Under the pieces are notes generated by a model, which was not told the DNA's origin, made no database searches, and saw only the letters and a program-made list of their open reading frames with translations. Made by a program: the position numbers and the translations under genes. Shown one piece after another: positions 21,776 to 33,829 of a stretch of 64,000 bases of DNA. Numbering within the stretch: the first letter of the stretch is position 1; each line of letters begins with the position of its first letter. The DNA comes from Tethya wilhelma (taxonomy: Eukaryota; Porifera; Demospongiae; Tethyida; Tethyidae), in contig CAXIPT010000005.1 of NCBI GenBank assembly GCA_964030475.1, positions 186,001 to 250,000 of the forward strand. The letters are read 5' to 3'.

Positions 21776-22110
21776 TTTTACTACTTGTTCATTCAACACT
21801 ACAGTGTGGAGACTATCAGAGACTGGTTAGTCCCTACAAAACAGCTGAAGTAGCAGCTACATGCACTAGATTATGCTAGATGAGGCTAAATGCGCGTGTG
21901 CATAAAAATATGTCACGTGGATAGATAACCTTTGAACTCCACCTACAAAGATGGCTGCATTAATTGTAGTACATGAATACACTAAGTCAAAGCTTTCTAG
22001 TTTTTGTTTAGGCCAATTTATGATGAAAACAAGTATTAAGGAATGTAGTACCCGTGCATGAAAAGAACTTACTTTGTGCTGTCAAAGTTGGCTCAACACG
22101 TTCTGGTTCT
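21776..22110 (-). mobile_element. Repeat family C, copy 2
   Basis: Reverse complement of 16785-17160 at roughly 85 percent by eye; includes GGTTAGTCCCTACAAAACAGC and TAGTTTTTGTTTAGGCC. Confidence 0.75.
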
Positions 22111-22136
22111 CTGGAAATCCTTTTCAAACAAGTCAG

Positions 22137-22165
22137 TTAGGAAGGAAGGAAGGAAGGAAGGAAGT
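22137..22165. repeat. (GGAA)n microsatellite
   Basis: Six to seven GGAA units. Confidence 0.9.
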
Positions 22166-22550
22166 ATATGTATGTTAGAGAACAATAATGGCACTATGGT
22201 GGCTTCCCACTAGCACTCTCTATGAGTGTTGAGGTCTTAGGCCTTACATGCTGTAGGTAATGTCAGTAAGAGCCTCTGAGCAACTTTGAAGGTTTAATTT
22301 TGTTTGACTAGATTTTTTAAGTGACCAACATTTTGTCATTCCTACTATATGTACTACCGTACGTACCGTACGTAACAATATAATAATATTATATTTGTAG
22401 TATGAAGCCTTATGACATCAAAGGAAAAACTACCATAAACGTGGAAATATTGGTAGTACATTAAATTTGGCGGTTTGGCGATCGGCACAAAAACCGCCAA
22501 ATTAAATGCGTGTAAACTGTTTTTCGCTCTATTGCAATACATTGCGCAAG

Positions 22551-22645
22551 GGAAAATAGAGCACGGCTGGGGATAATAGAGCACGGCTGGAGATAATAGA
22601 GCACGGCTGGGGATAATAGAGCACGGCTAGGGATAATAGAGCACA
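22551..22645. repeat. 21-bp minisatellite, about four units
   Basis: Unit GATAATAGAGCACGGCTGGG repeated with single substitutions. Sequence 22166-22550 holds nothing recognisable. Confidence 0.9.
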
Positions 22646-22689
22646 GTTGCAGCAAATACAGTTACTAAATAAATTGAGTCCGATAAAGG

Positions 22690-23098
22690 TTGACTTGTAA
22701 GCCGCAATAGTGTGTCAAGTGTAAGCTGCAAACTTTCTTGGCATCATGATAGTGCAATGCAAATTACAGTAGGGACAAGGATCAGGAGGCATCAAATTGT
22801 TGCACTCTTTCACCCAAGCATAATGCATTCTCTGCCCATTTATTTCTTTTTTAGTGTTCAATGGCACTACTCCTTTCACTGCACAAACCTAGATTTTTAC
22901 TCTTGGCAATGCTTGTTTTTCGATATTAAACTTGAGAGCCTCTTTTTTAGAGGGCTATCTAGCTTCAAAAACACAAAACTGTACTCAAATTGCTCAGAAA
23001 ATGAAGAAATGTTTGACTTTTTCATACTACAAACCAGTTGCACCGTAAACGCTCGTACTCTACGTAAATTATTGGGTTCGAGAAAGTTCTAAAAGTAT
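22690..23098 (-). mobile_element. Crypton-type element, decayed 5' part
   Basis: Aligns with 34862-35380 over its length (CATCAAATTGTTG, TTTTTAGTGTTCAATGGCAC, CATACTACAAACCAGTT, TACTCTACGTAAATTATTGGG), in the same orientation, with many small deletions. The recombinase core is not present here. Confidence 0.6.
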
Positions 23099-23104
23099 GG
23101 GAAA

Positions 23105-24960
23105 GATAGCTGTCAATCCACTTTGGTAGGTGCTTTTCTAGACCTATATAGTTGTTCCATAGTTTTCAGGAGTGAGTGGTGGGGGACAGTGTCAAAAGCC
23201 TTGCGGACATCAAAAAATATGAGGCATACTTCATGGCCATTATCCAGTGCCCGAAGGCAGTCATCAACAACTTTAATCAGTGCTGACATTGTTGAGCGTG
23301 ATGACATGAAACCCCATTGTTTGGGTGATATGGGAGCATTGATTTGCAAGTATACTTCAATGGTAAATTTAACATGGCGCTCCAAAATTTTGCTCACAAT
23401 GGGGAGAATTGAAATAGGCCTGAAACCAGAGGGTATAGATTGGTCACCCCCCTTGGGGATGGGAACAATTCTTCCAATTTTCCATTCTGTTGGAAATATG
23501 CCAGATTTGAGTGACAGATTGAAGAGATTAATTAGTTAGAGGTGAAGCAATACTAATGGCAGTAGCTTTGAGCATCTTAGCTGAGATTCCATCATATGGC
23601 CTGCAGATTTTGTGGTGTCAAGATTGATTATGTAGGTCGAAAATGGAATCCTCAGTGCATAACAGCTCCTCTGGAAAGTCATCGGGACTAAGATGTATTA
23701 AGTCACTAATTATACTGGGTCCGAGACAGAGGCTGATAGAGGAGCAAGATCATGGTTGAAACAGCTGTAGAAAAAGCAGGCAGTTTAAAGCATTAGCTCT
23801 TCCAGAATTGTTTGGCATCTGTAGTATTTACGTTGTCAAAAAAGGACTGTTTACTCTTGCGGAGCAGAGACACCACATGATTTCGTTCGATTTATATCTT
23901 AATGATCTATGCTCTTTCCGGACCTTTTTGCAGTAGAGAAGACTGAGGGCATTTCTTTTTTTAATTGCATCTCTTAATTGTCTGATTCATCGATGGAATG
24001 TTCTTCTTTATTTTGACAACAGCATTGGGTATGCAGATATCCATTATTTGCAAAAAGATTGTTTTCCAGACACTCCAAGAATCATCAACATCAGTGGTTG
24101 AAAGCAAATGGCTCCATTCAATTGTGTCCGGCAACTCGATTGCCTTCTCAAAGTCAGCCAGAGAGTATCTCCAGACCTTCCTGGGCACAGCTTTCCTTTT
24201 CCTTGGTTTGTCAACGTATGAGATAACAGCAAAACTTAAACCAAAATGGTCAGCACTATAGCTAGAGGAGATATAGTGGTATACATAATGATATAGCTGG
24301 TGATACAAAAATAAGGTCTATACTAGTGAGAGTTGAGGAACTGCTGGTGACTCGAGTAGGCTCAGTGACAATTTGAGTAAGGTTAAAACATGATACAAAT
24401 GATAATAACTTAAAGTACAAATTAGAAGTAGTAAGAAAATCTACACTGAAGTCACCAAGAAGAATAAGATTTTGAGGTAGAGAAGTGAAAAAATTACAAA
24501 AAGAAGAACATGATGTAACTCATCAAAAATAGTGACATTTGAGCTGGGAGATCTGTAAAACAAAGCAATACCAAGACTAGGAGGACTAGTAGTAACAACT
24601 AGCAATTCAAGATTGTTCCCGCCTTGGAACAAGACTGAGTAAGAAAACAAGTCTTTGACAAAAATTAAAACTCCACCTCCTTGTCTGTTTCATACACATT
24701 TATTTATAGCCCTGGATTAGAATCTCAGAATCCTGAATAGTATGGTCTATAGCCGTGTTTCTACCAAACAGACAACATCAGGAGAGTGAACAGTACAAAT
24801 AATTCTCAATTCGTCAAGCTTTGGTAGTAAACTACGAACATTAAAATACAAAATGTTATACTTGTATTCTCACCTCCTTTAGCTTTGAGAGTTTGAAATT
24901 GTGTTTGAGTTTGATATGAGCTTTCACCCAACACTGAGCATGTATGCATACTTACTTCAT
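23105..24960 (-). mobile_element. Non-LTR retrotransposon (LINE) remnant with endonuclease and RT fragments
   Basis: RT segment on 23535-23113 encodes IFPTEWKIGRIVPIPKGG, RPISILPIVSKILER and FFDVRKAFDTVPHHSLL, the fingers/palm start of a CR1/Jockey-type RT. The catalytic YADD box is missing. Upstream, 24650-24441 encodes IALFYRSPSSNV and similar to an APE-type endonuclease end. Frames between them are broken. It starts directly next to the Crypton remnant. Confidence 0.75.
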
Positions 24961-26618
24961 CTCTAAAAAACTCTCAGACTCTGTATTACTAGTAGGATTG
25001 CTTTCAGATTGACTTGGAGCTGTTGAATCATTTGGAGACTCTCCTTGTGGGTGGTTGTCATTTAGCATTGTAATCAACAGGATCTGGCTGGTAGTTTGGG
25101 TCTCATTAACAACAAATTGTCATAGCCGTGGATTCGGAATTGACAGTAAGCTGAGCTGCGCTGCAGTTTAGCCTGCCACTATCCAACCTGAGACAGCTAT
25201 GGATCATTCTTAATTGTTCAGCTAGGTGGCAAGCTATCAGCTAGATGCTGCTGCTAACTTGACCAGAATAAAGTAACTGAGCTTCTTTACATAATAACGT
25301 ACACCCAAGCCATGGAGTTTGCCAGCCTAGGTTTATAACATTTGAGTTTTGTTGTTATCCTGGTAGAAGGCTATTAGGCAGTCAAAAGGCAACGTTGCTT
25401 CACCTAAAATGGTGACAAATTTGCAGACTAAGGGCTGAGGGAGAACTGTAGCTACTCCGAATGGCTACAGTGAGTTATATCAAGCAGCTCAGAATTTTGT
25501 TCATGTAAATGGCACTCAGTGCCACCAAGAGTACATTGTGCCACAGTAGGCATTCAATTTGGTGCCATTACAAGGCAGCAGATCATAGACATTCTGTCAT
25601 TGAAGAATTATCTGCAATATATTTTTGTTTTTGTTTAAAAAAATAACATAATAAATTGTTCTAGACATCCACAATAGGCAGAGATTTAGCAGATATAGAT
25701 CGAGTTACCTAGACCTAAAAATAGCTGCATAAGAAAGTATTGGCAATGCCTGATGCCCTAGGTACCTATGCGCACTTAATTGTGACGACCATTTCCAAGT
25801 GATGTTGACGTGAAAATCTTCTAAGTCCAAAAAGTGTACGTCAGATAAAAAATCGCGTACCATAGATCGATCTCAACATCACCAATAGGTAGAAATTTCT
25901 TGCAAGCTCAATTTGCAAGAAATTGCAAATTTTTGCCAAACTGCACAAAATTTGCAAGAAAGTGGCCATTTCTCTTGCAGGTGTGCAAGAATCTTGCAAA
26001 AATCTTGCAATTCTTGCATATTTTAAGGCTAGAGGTTTTTGAGTGGGCGGGGATCAAAATAAAACAGATAGGCTCATAGAAACTCGATCTTGATACTATC
26101 TCAAAGCCGAGCAGAAAAATCCATTTTAGAGAGCTACTAAAATTGACCTTTGACCCTTTTGAGCAATAATGAGCCATTTTGAGACCAAATCTTCTCCCAT
26201 TGCCACTCAATCACAGGGAACAACTACTAGCTAGGCGGCTTGAAAGACAACAGATGAACAGAAAAATTTACGTTGAAAAAAAGTAAAAAAACTACTCATC
26301 AAGTCTGTAGAAGGCTTTTTGTACTATGTATACACTTTTGACAAACACATTCTCTCACAAAATGTCTAATAAGTAAACAGGAAAACCGTGACTGCTCCCA
26401 CCCAGTCAAAAACTCAGCATGATATTCAAGACACACAAACACCCTACAAGCTCACATACCTCACTGCCTCTCTCTCCTCTCCACCAGGGAAGAAAAATGG
26501 ATTTTATACAGCCCTGTCAAATTCAACTTTTCCTGTACAGACTCACTTTGAGCACACCTATGTGGCAGAGGGGTCAAAGGTCAGAGATCAAAAGTCAATC
26601 ACACTCAACACACACACG
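24961..26618. other. Intergenic, repeat-derived, no gene supported
   Basis: 25900-26020 is dense in the heptamer TTGCAAG and its complement, an AT-rich local duplication. 26420-26620 has one open frame after a pyrimidine-rich ccaccag acceptor but no recognisable domain. Nothing else seen. Confidence 0.4.
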
Positions 26619-26857
26619 CTATAGTTTACTCCATTGTTTCAGTAGCCAAATGATTAGCTATATAAATTGTAATACTGAGAAATTTGAACTAATGCAATAA
26701 CCATAAGCTAGCTACGTTACTATTGTACAGATTATTGCAACACTGAAAATCCATATATGGGATCAAGAATAAAAATGAAGTAGTCATGTGCCGAAATTGA
26801 GACTATGCCTTAATTGTTCCAATACTTTTTACCGCACTGCCCCGATTCTTACACTAC
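26619..26857. mobile_element. MITE family A, copy 4 (left end missing)
   Basis: Core TATAGTTTACTCCATTG ... ACAGATTATTGCAACACTG and right end AAATGAAGTAGTCATGTGCC ... TTACACTACTTA; the left TIR is lost. Confidence 0.8.
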
Positions 26858-26860
26858 TTA

Positions 26861-26905
26861 TTAACCCTTGGTGCGCATGCGCAGCAGGGGTTATGGTAGT
26901 CATGT

Positions 26906-26951
<46 letters not shown>

Positions 26952-27531
26952 TGTGTGTGTGTTCCAACTATATCTCAAGAACGGCAGCTCCAGTCTTCAA
27001 AAGCGGCATACTAAGGTAAAATAATCGAGATTATCTAAAAAAATTACACAAAGAATTCAACAAAAGCCTGTAGTTCCTGAGATATGAAGCTTTTCAGCCT
27101 CTTTGAGCGCTAAGCTTCGAGGCCACACCCATAATTTTGGGGGACGAGCCTGAGCGAGCTTCATAGTATAGACAGTAGAAGCTTAGCTACTGATATGAAA
27201 TGGCCTGAGGTCCTTTTACAAAGCAACAAAAGCCTATAGTTTCTGAAATTTGAGGCTTTTCAGCCTATCTGAGCTAAGCTTCGAGGCCACACCCATTCAT
27301 CCTGTTAAAATTTTGGGGCAAGCATGAGGGGCGAGCCTGAGCGAGTCCCATAGCATAGCTACAGACCTGCTTATTGATACACACTCATCCAACTACATTA
27401 TACAGACAATATAATATTAGACTACACAATAAACTGCTATAATATATCAAATACCATCAAAATACTTATAAGATTCAGTATAATAATTATTATATGTACG
27501 CAGCAAGGGTTATGCACCTTGGTGCCTTCAT
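26861..27531 (+). mobile_element. Repeat family B, diverged copy 3
   Basis: TTAACCCTTGGTGCGCATGCG start, (TG)n tract at 26910-26960, AACGGCAGCTCCAG, internal near-duplication (TGAGGCTTTTCAGCC twice), and end GGTTATGCAC-CTTGGTGCCTTCATT. It marks the edge where the left receptor copy loses its TM exon. Confidence 0.7.
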
Positions 27532-28679
27532 TTTTTTTGAAATTTTTACTACTTGTATAATTAATGGCCACATGAAAAAGATAATCATGCACCTGGCTAG
27601 TACGTACACTGTACCTGATGTTGTTGGTGGCATATCACCAAATGCATGATTGTTTGTTGAATCACAAAGCTCATAAACAAATCTCATTAAAAAGGTTCTG
27701 CCAAACACTGTCATGTTGACAGGTAGCACGTAAGTGAAGTTCTGATTATTTCTGTCAGCATCAGTGACTTCAATAAACATTATGCCAGTTTCATCATCTG
27801 TTGGAACCCCCACAAACACCATTGAAGGAGCTGGCCATGGGGAGGGTGGTACCTGTACACAACAGAATGAAGTCACTGAGGTGCATAACCCTTGGTGCAT
27901 AATATGCACGTAAAATTCTGAGTACTTATTGCCATTGTGTTATGAGAATTATATGTAATTAATGCTATACATTGCTGTGTTTATGTGTTTGTACATTATC
28001 ATTGGTATTGAAATGGTACAGTAAAAGATCATGATTATTATGTTCCTTGATGTTGGCAAGAGTATATCTTGATGTTGGCTATCATCACAGCACTACTGTA
28101 GTTATTGACACAACATAATCCCAATCTATCCCAGATAGAGACCTCATTAGTGATCAAACATCAAAGGCTGAATTTTCATAAATTTCTCGACAGAAACGCT
28201 ATGAAAACTAGACTTCTCCACTTTCCAAAAACAAACTAAGATTCTGCTTCTGAATAGGAAGAGTAACTGTTTAGTTCTGTTGCTAGATTTTTGCACTTAT
28301 GAAATTAATCCTATTCATAACCCATAATTTGAATGCACCACCAATTATGGTATCTATAGCTATTAGCTTGAAAAGAAAAAAAAATTGACAAAGTAACAAT
28401 CTAGCATGTTATCCTTGACAAAATCAATCAATTTTGTAGATGACAAGCAAAAACCAAAGTATGCAAGTAGTCTGCATGTGGTTGATCTGAACGTCAAGCG
28501 TTCTCACATTAACATTCAACATACCATCCACTCAATGACAACAGATCTATTACTTTCATCGGCAAATGAAACATTGAACACTGGATAAGGATATCCTGTA
28601 AGTGTTGGACAATTCAAAGAACAACTGAATTAATTGAGATGTGCATTATATATAGTAAAAAAAAATTCATAAAAATTAG

Positions 28680-28704
28680 CAGTGTAGGAATGGGCAGTGC
28701 TATA
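28680..28704. mobile_element. MITE family A end fragment, split by another MITE
   Basis: GTGTAGGAATGGGCAGTGC is interrupted at 28705; a diverged continuation (GGTAAAAAGGAAGG ... GTACATGACTAATTCATT) resumes at 28915. Confidence 0.55.
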
Positions 28705-28918
28705 TACCGTATAGCGGGTATTTTTTGTGGGATAAAATTTTCGTGGTTTTCGTGGTTGACTGACGAACCATGAAATATTTACCACGAATAGAGGCTGGGG
28801 TGTGGTTAATCCATATGTGCCGTATACGTGACCACGAAATTTTTTCCACGAATCAGCGAAATTTTCAAAGACCACGAAAATTTCCCCCCCCCCCCCGAAA
28901 AATACCCGCTATACGGTA
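28705..28918. mobile_element. Palindromic MITE with TACCGTATAGCGGGTATTTTT termini
   Basis: 214 bp, inverted termini TACCGTATAGCGGGTATTTTT, inner CACGAAA-type repeats in both orientations, C homopolymer at 28884-28896. Nested in the MITE A end. Confidence 0.85.
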
Positions 28919-29526
28919 AAAAGGAAGGAAATAAGGCTAGGACTTTAAATTTAGGTACATGACTAATTCATTCCGCGATCTCTACCACATAATCATCAAC
29001 GTTGTTAATGATAGAAAAGATTCAGTTCATTCTTTCAAGACTACATGTGACAAAAGTAGAAGGTTCTAAGAACTCGAAACTAAACTTAGAAATTAATGAC
29101 ATAATCAGATAAAAGCTAAATATAGAATCAGTGAGTAATTAAGTTATGTACAACTAAGTAATTGTTCTTACAACATTCCTCCTCAATTTTTAGTTGTATT
29201 CTNCCCCCCCCCCCCCCCCCGAAAAATACCCGCTATACGGTAAAAAGGAAGGAAATAAGGCTAGGACTTTAAATTTAGGTACATGACTAATTCATTCCGC
29301 GATCTCTACCACATAATCATCAACGTTGTTAATGATAGAAAAGATTCAGTTCATTCTTTCAAGACTACATGTGACAAAAGTAGAAGGTTCTAAGAACTCG
29401 AAACTAAACTTAGAAATTAATGACATAATCAGATAAAAGCTAAATATAGAATCAGTGAGTAATTAAGTTATGTACAACTAAGTAATTGTTCTTACAACAT
29501 TCCTCCTCAATTTTTAGTTGTATTCT
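28897..29526. repeat. 306-bp perfect direct repeat around an N and C-runs
   Basis: 28897-29202 and 29221-29526 read the same from GAAAAATACCC to TAGTTGTATTCT, separated by an N at 29203 and a C homopolymer. Both copies include the same MITE end and the same putative LTR edge. Best explained as a gap-closure artefact. Confidence 0.9.
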
Positions 29527-30770
29527 CAATCAGTCAAGTGCTTGCCTCAAATTGTCCTCTTGGCAGAGACTTGGTAAAAATATCAGCAACCATTTCCTTG
29601 GTAGGACAATACGACAGAAATAGTTCCAGCTTGCATATTATTGTTCTCTTCCAGATATTACATACCCAGGTATAGTTTTCAATGAGAGATTTATATTCAG
29701 AGTCAGCAGCAGCTCTCTATTTTTTGAATTGCTGCCAGTGATAGCCTCTTCAATTGTGGAAGGCTCTTCAGTCTTGGTTGCTCGAAGGGCAACATGGCAG
29801 GTATATTCATCAAATCCATAGCGGATACACGGTCTCCTAGTTCGATCTGATCGTCTGAGTGGGTTCACATCAGCAGATTGATCTCTAGCTGTTTCCTCCT
29901 CATGTGGGCAGTCCAGAGTGATCTGCACTTCCTGTGTGCCTTTCTCTGCTTCAAGCTCAGGGTTTCTCTGGAAATCATTCTCATTGAAGACAACATCATG
30001 GCGGATGTAGCATTTCTGCTTGAGCTCATCCCACACTCTGTAGTTTCCAGAGGTTTCAGTGTACCCGATGAACCTGAACTTCTGGGCTTTCATGTCCAGT
30101 TTCTTACGTTCCCCATCAGGTACGTGTACATACACAGTACAGCCAAACACTCGGATATTTTCCAGATTGGGTTTGTTTCCATAGCTGATAGGGTGTCTTC
30201 CCACACTTGAGGGCTGTCGTTACCATTCGGTTTCGAAGATATGTTGCAGTAGAGACGGCTTCTGCCCAAAGGAAGCCCAGATTGGATCTGGCAGCTTCCA
30301 CTAAAGTACGATTGAGTCGCTCAGCTACCCCATTTTGCTGAGGGGAGTAAGCAGCGGTTGACTCAGATCAAATTCCACTCTGTTTGAGGTAATCTTTATT
30401 AATAAACTCTTTAGAAAGATATATACTCACCACCTCTGTCTGCCTTGATCCTGTTGCCAGTCTCATTCTCCACAGCCTCTCTGAACTCTTTAAACTTGCT
30501 AAGAGCCTCAGACTTCTTCTTCATAAAGTATGTCGTGCAGTAACGTGAGTAGTTGTCCGTGAAGGTTATGAAGTAACGACTACCTCCATGTGACTGAGTT
30601 TGCATGGGTCCACAAACATCTGTGTATACCAGTTGGAGTTTCTCGGTGGACTTGACCTGGTTTAGTGAATGATGTGGCAACGATGCATTTTGCCTTTCAC
30701 ACAGGCTTCACAAAAATTCAACTCTTCCTTGGAAGGTAAATCAATGCCCGTACTTTGATTGACAAGTTGA
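29500..30770 (-). mobile_element. Ty1/copia-type LTR retrotransposon remnant, internally deleted
   Basis: Integrase core on 30680-30411 (LVYTDVCGPMQTQSHGG, FITFTDNYSRYC), more integrase on 30301-29640 (ATYLRNRMVT, VFGCTVYVHVP, KFRFIGY, RRSDRTRRP). Directly after it, 29590-29535 encodes VADIFTKSLPRGQFEA, the end of copia RNase H. The whole RT is therefore deleted. A polypurine tract TTGAGGAGGAA and a TGTTG putative LTR start follow at 29499. CCHC-like residues of the integrase zinc finger lie at about 30700-30750. Frames are broken in several places. Confidence 0.85.
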
Positions 30771-31801
30771 TGAAGCTGTCTAAAACAGTCTTGCATTCCA
30801 CATGAGCTAACCTTTGATGCCATAGATCGGTCATACTTCTCTCTTTTGATTCAGAGACCACATTTATTTAGCTTTATCAGTTGTACATTTGAGCACCTCA
30901 CAATTAAGCTTATACAGCTTTCCAAGTGGAGAGCCTGTGCCGATCAGCTTCCTTTTTTGTTTCAAATCCAGCACTTCTCATGGCCAAATGATACAACATT
31001 TCCGTTCTCAGCTGTAGAGTGCACACTGAACAGATTAGGGTCATTCCATTTCAATTCAACCACACTTTGAAAGTGACCTCCTTGGAATTTCACCAAACTT
31101 GGTACAGTTGTAGTATGCAATGAGATATTACTTAGTATGAAATATTGGGACCTCTACCTCTATGGCTTCTGAGTTATGAGCGTACGAAAATCAAGCTTTT
31201 TTAGGAGTTTTGCTCAACCTCTTGGTATTAATGAAGCCATAACTTCCTAACTGAAGCATATTAGGAGAAATGGTTGGTACCATCTTGTTGTTCAAAAAAT
31301 TTCCTTTCAGGTGACATATTGTATGGCTTTGTCTGATAAAGTCATCACTGAAACGTTATTACCTATCTTTGACCTATGACCTTTTCAAAAAGTGCTGCTT
31401 TGTTTCTCAAAAATTTTTTACATGAGCATTCTCATACATTTAACTAATCACTTGCCGTTGCTCTTCATCCAGTAGAGCTTGCTTGGCAAACACTAGGGTG
31501 AGGTCATGGTCTCCCTTTGCTAGGAGAGCTGTCACAAGAATCAGATAGTTGTCTTGCACACTTCTTAACATAACTGACAACTAACTGGTATGATGAATTA
31601 AGCCATTTGATAGCGGTGGCATTAAACACAATATTCATATGCATAACTAATAGTTGTTAGACTGTGCTGAGGGTTGTGCACCATCGGTACTTTCATTTAG
31701 TACAAGCACTTATTGGGATAATAGAAGAAAAGTATGCGCTAAATAACAAAATTAATATAACCACAAGCCCCCCTCCCCCCCCAAATGAATGATGTTATTA
31801 A

Positions 31802-32391
31802 CCGATTATACGCGGTTGACGCATTAATGCGTCATGGCTGCTTTAGCGACTTTTTTGCAAGCAAAGCAATTAGCCCTGAACTTTAAACTTCATATACGAA
31901 TAGGTAAGGGTCTACTCCACTAAAATATCAAGTCAGAGTTACAACTGGCACTACTCATCACTGAGCGACTAACGGTCACGATCTCCGTGATTGTGATTGT
32001 AGGGTTTAGAGCGACGTTTTTTTCCACAACCCTTCAGAGGATAAGTTTGAAACTTGCTACGTAGGTGCAGGGATAGTTAGGCTATATAGCCATAGCATCG
32101 CTTTTGTAAGCCTGGTTGGCTAGCTGGAAAAAAAAGCTTTAGACGCATGGCTATGCCCTCGAGTATTAGACCCTCCCGTACATTAGGCTTTTTTTTACCA
32201 GCAAAAGCTTCACTAAGCAACAAGACTTGGAGTATAGTTAGCTTGATTGTTGCTTAGTTGCATCATAAAAAAACCTTTGCCCAATCTCTTTTAGTATAAG
32301 AAAAACAAAAGGAAGGCGTAGCTACTAAAAGTTAAAAATTTAATTTAGCGGATGACGTCATTCACTTCAAAAGAATTCAGCGTATAATCGG
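31802..32391. mobile_element. TTAA-flanked non-autonomous element (piggyBac-type), with empty site in the other arm
   Basis: 12-bp inverted termini CCGATTATACGC and TTAA on both sides (31798-31801, 32392-32395). The right arm of the inverted duplication has the unoccupied site GCTAGCTTAATAG at 50198-50210. 590 bp, no ORF. Confidence 0.92.
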
Positions 32392-33574
32392 TTAAGCTAG
32401 CTAAAGTGCTCAAGCATGTGCTATATTGCGCTTGAGAAACCTCTTTTGGCCTCTCTCAAGTGAAATGGAGAGCCAAACGGTCAAAGAAAGTATGGCTGTC
32501 ACAATCAAACTAAGTGGACATCAACAATACGCCTCTATCAAAGCTGAATGAAGGAAGATTGTATGCGCCTAGTAGTGAATGTACACTAAATAGCGAAGTA
32601 ACCTGACTCTATGGTATGGTAGCTCATCTTACGTATAGTAATATAATTATTTGACTATACATGCACTCCTGCACATAATATAATTATATTACTCACCGGT
32701 GCGATCAGGAGTAAAAATAGAAGGAGTGCTCCCTTCTCCTAACGAGACTCCGTCATTGGCAGATCCCACCAAGGTATAGCTAGCACTACTGCAAATATCT
32801 GGTAGATCACACTCCACAGTGGTTGAACTAGTCCTGCTACAGTCAAGACGTGTCCCAGTTGTCTGGTCCTCTACCACATAGTCCTCAACACAGTCTAGTT
32901 TATCTGGATTGCTTAGAGTGAAGGTAACACTGATGGTGGAGAATGAGACCTGAGTCACTGATATTGTCCCTACATTAGGAGCTACATCATACAAAAATAC
33001 AATTGGTTATTTGATTGAAGCGAGTGGTGATTTGGACAAATTCACAAATTCTTGTATATACATGATTGCTGTTACAATGTCGTAGCTTACTGCTTATGTC
33101 AGTTGTAATTTCATCATTATCTCCTTCAGTATCCCTACATTGAACTGGTGTTCCTATTAAACTAGAACTTGTGGCAATTGTCAAGTCTGTCACCAGAGTC
33201 ACTCCATCATAGGCTGTCACAACAGCAATGAGACCACGAGCTGGGTCAGTAACATTATCCCCAACATCAGTGTTTGATCTTTCAATAAAGGCTGAAGGAA
33301 GGGCAGTTCCATTTACAGTCCAAGAAACTACCCCAGGGTTTAGAGTAGGATTTACTGTGCAGGTGTAGGTGAAGTTAGAGTCACTTCGACAAAAGACAGA
33401 ATCTTGTTGAGTCAACAGAGGATTTTGACCTATATACATAGGGAAAAAAATGTGCATGACCATTAATTCCCTTTACAAAGTCAGTAGTCCCCCAGTTCCT
33501 TCTGTCAAGAAAAAATGTTAACAAATGGGTGTGATCAACAAGTGTAGCCTTGAAGCTTTGCACTTAGAGATCCT

Positions 33575-33745
33575 GAAAAGCCACAGATCTCAGGAACTAT
33601 AGGTTTTGGTTGAATGCTAGCTATTTGTAGATAATCTCAATTATTTTACCTTGGTGTGCCGTGTTTGATGACTGGAGATTCCGTTCTTGAGATATAGGGA
33701 ACAAACACACTGCAAACCTGCCTTGTCCGCAGGGCTAGCGCATGC
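33575..33745 (-). mobile_element. Repeat family B fragment
   Basis: CTCAGGAACTATAGG ... GATAATCTC ... TTCTTGAGATATAGG, reverse complement of part of 26861-27100. Confidence 0.55.
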
Positions 33746-33829
33746 ACACACTAAGCTTACATCAAAAAAACTTGTTTGAGAAATGCGTGGGTGATGACAC
33801 TAACTGCACATCATCATTGCTGGGAAAAC

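Noticed and set aside
25908..26210. 100-residue minus-strand frame
   Set aside because: Its C-terminal half is coded by the TTGCAAG-rich repeat; low complexity, no homology pattern.
26388..26700. Plus-strand frames after a good acceptor-like ccaccag
   Set aside because: No domain, no second exon, and next to MITE A; could be a transposon exon but unsupported.
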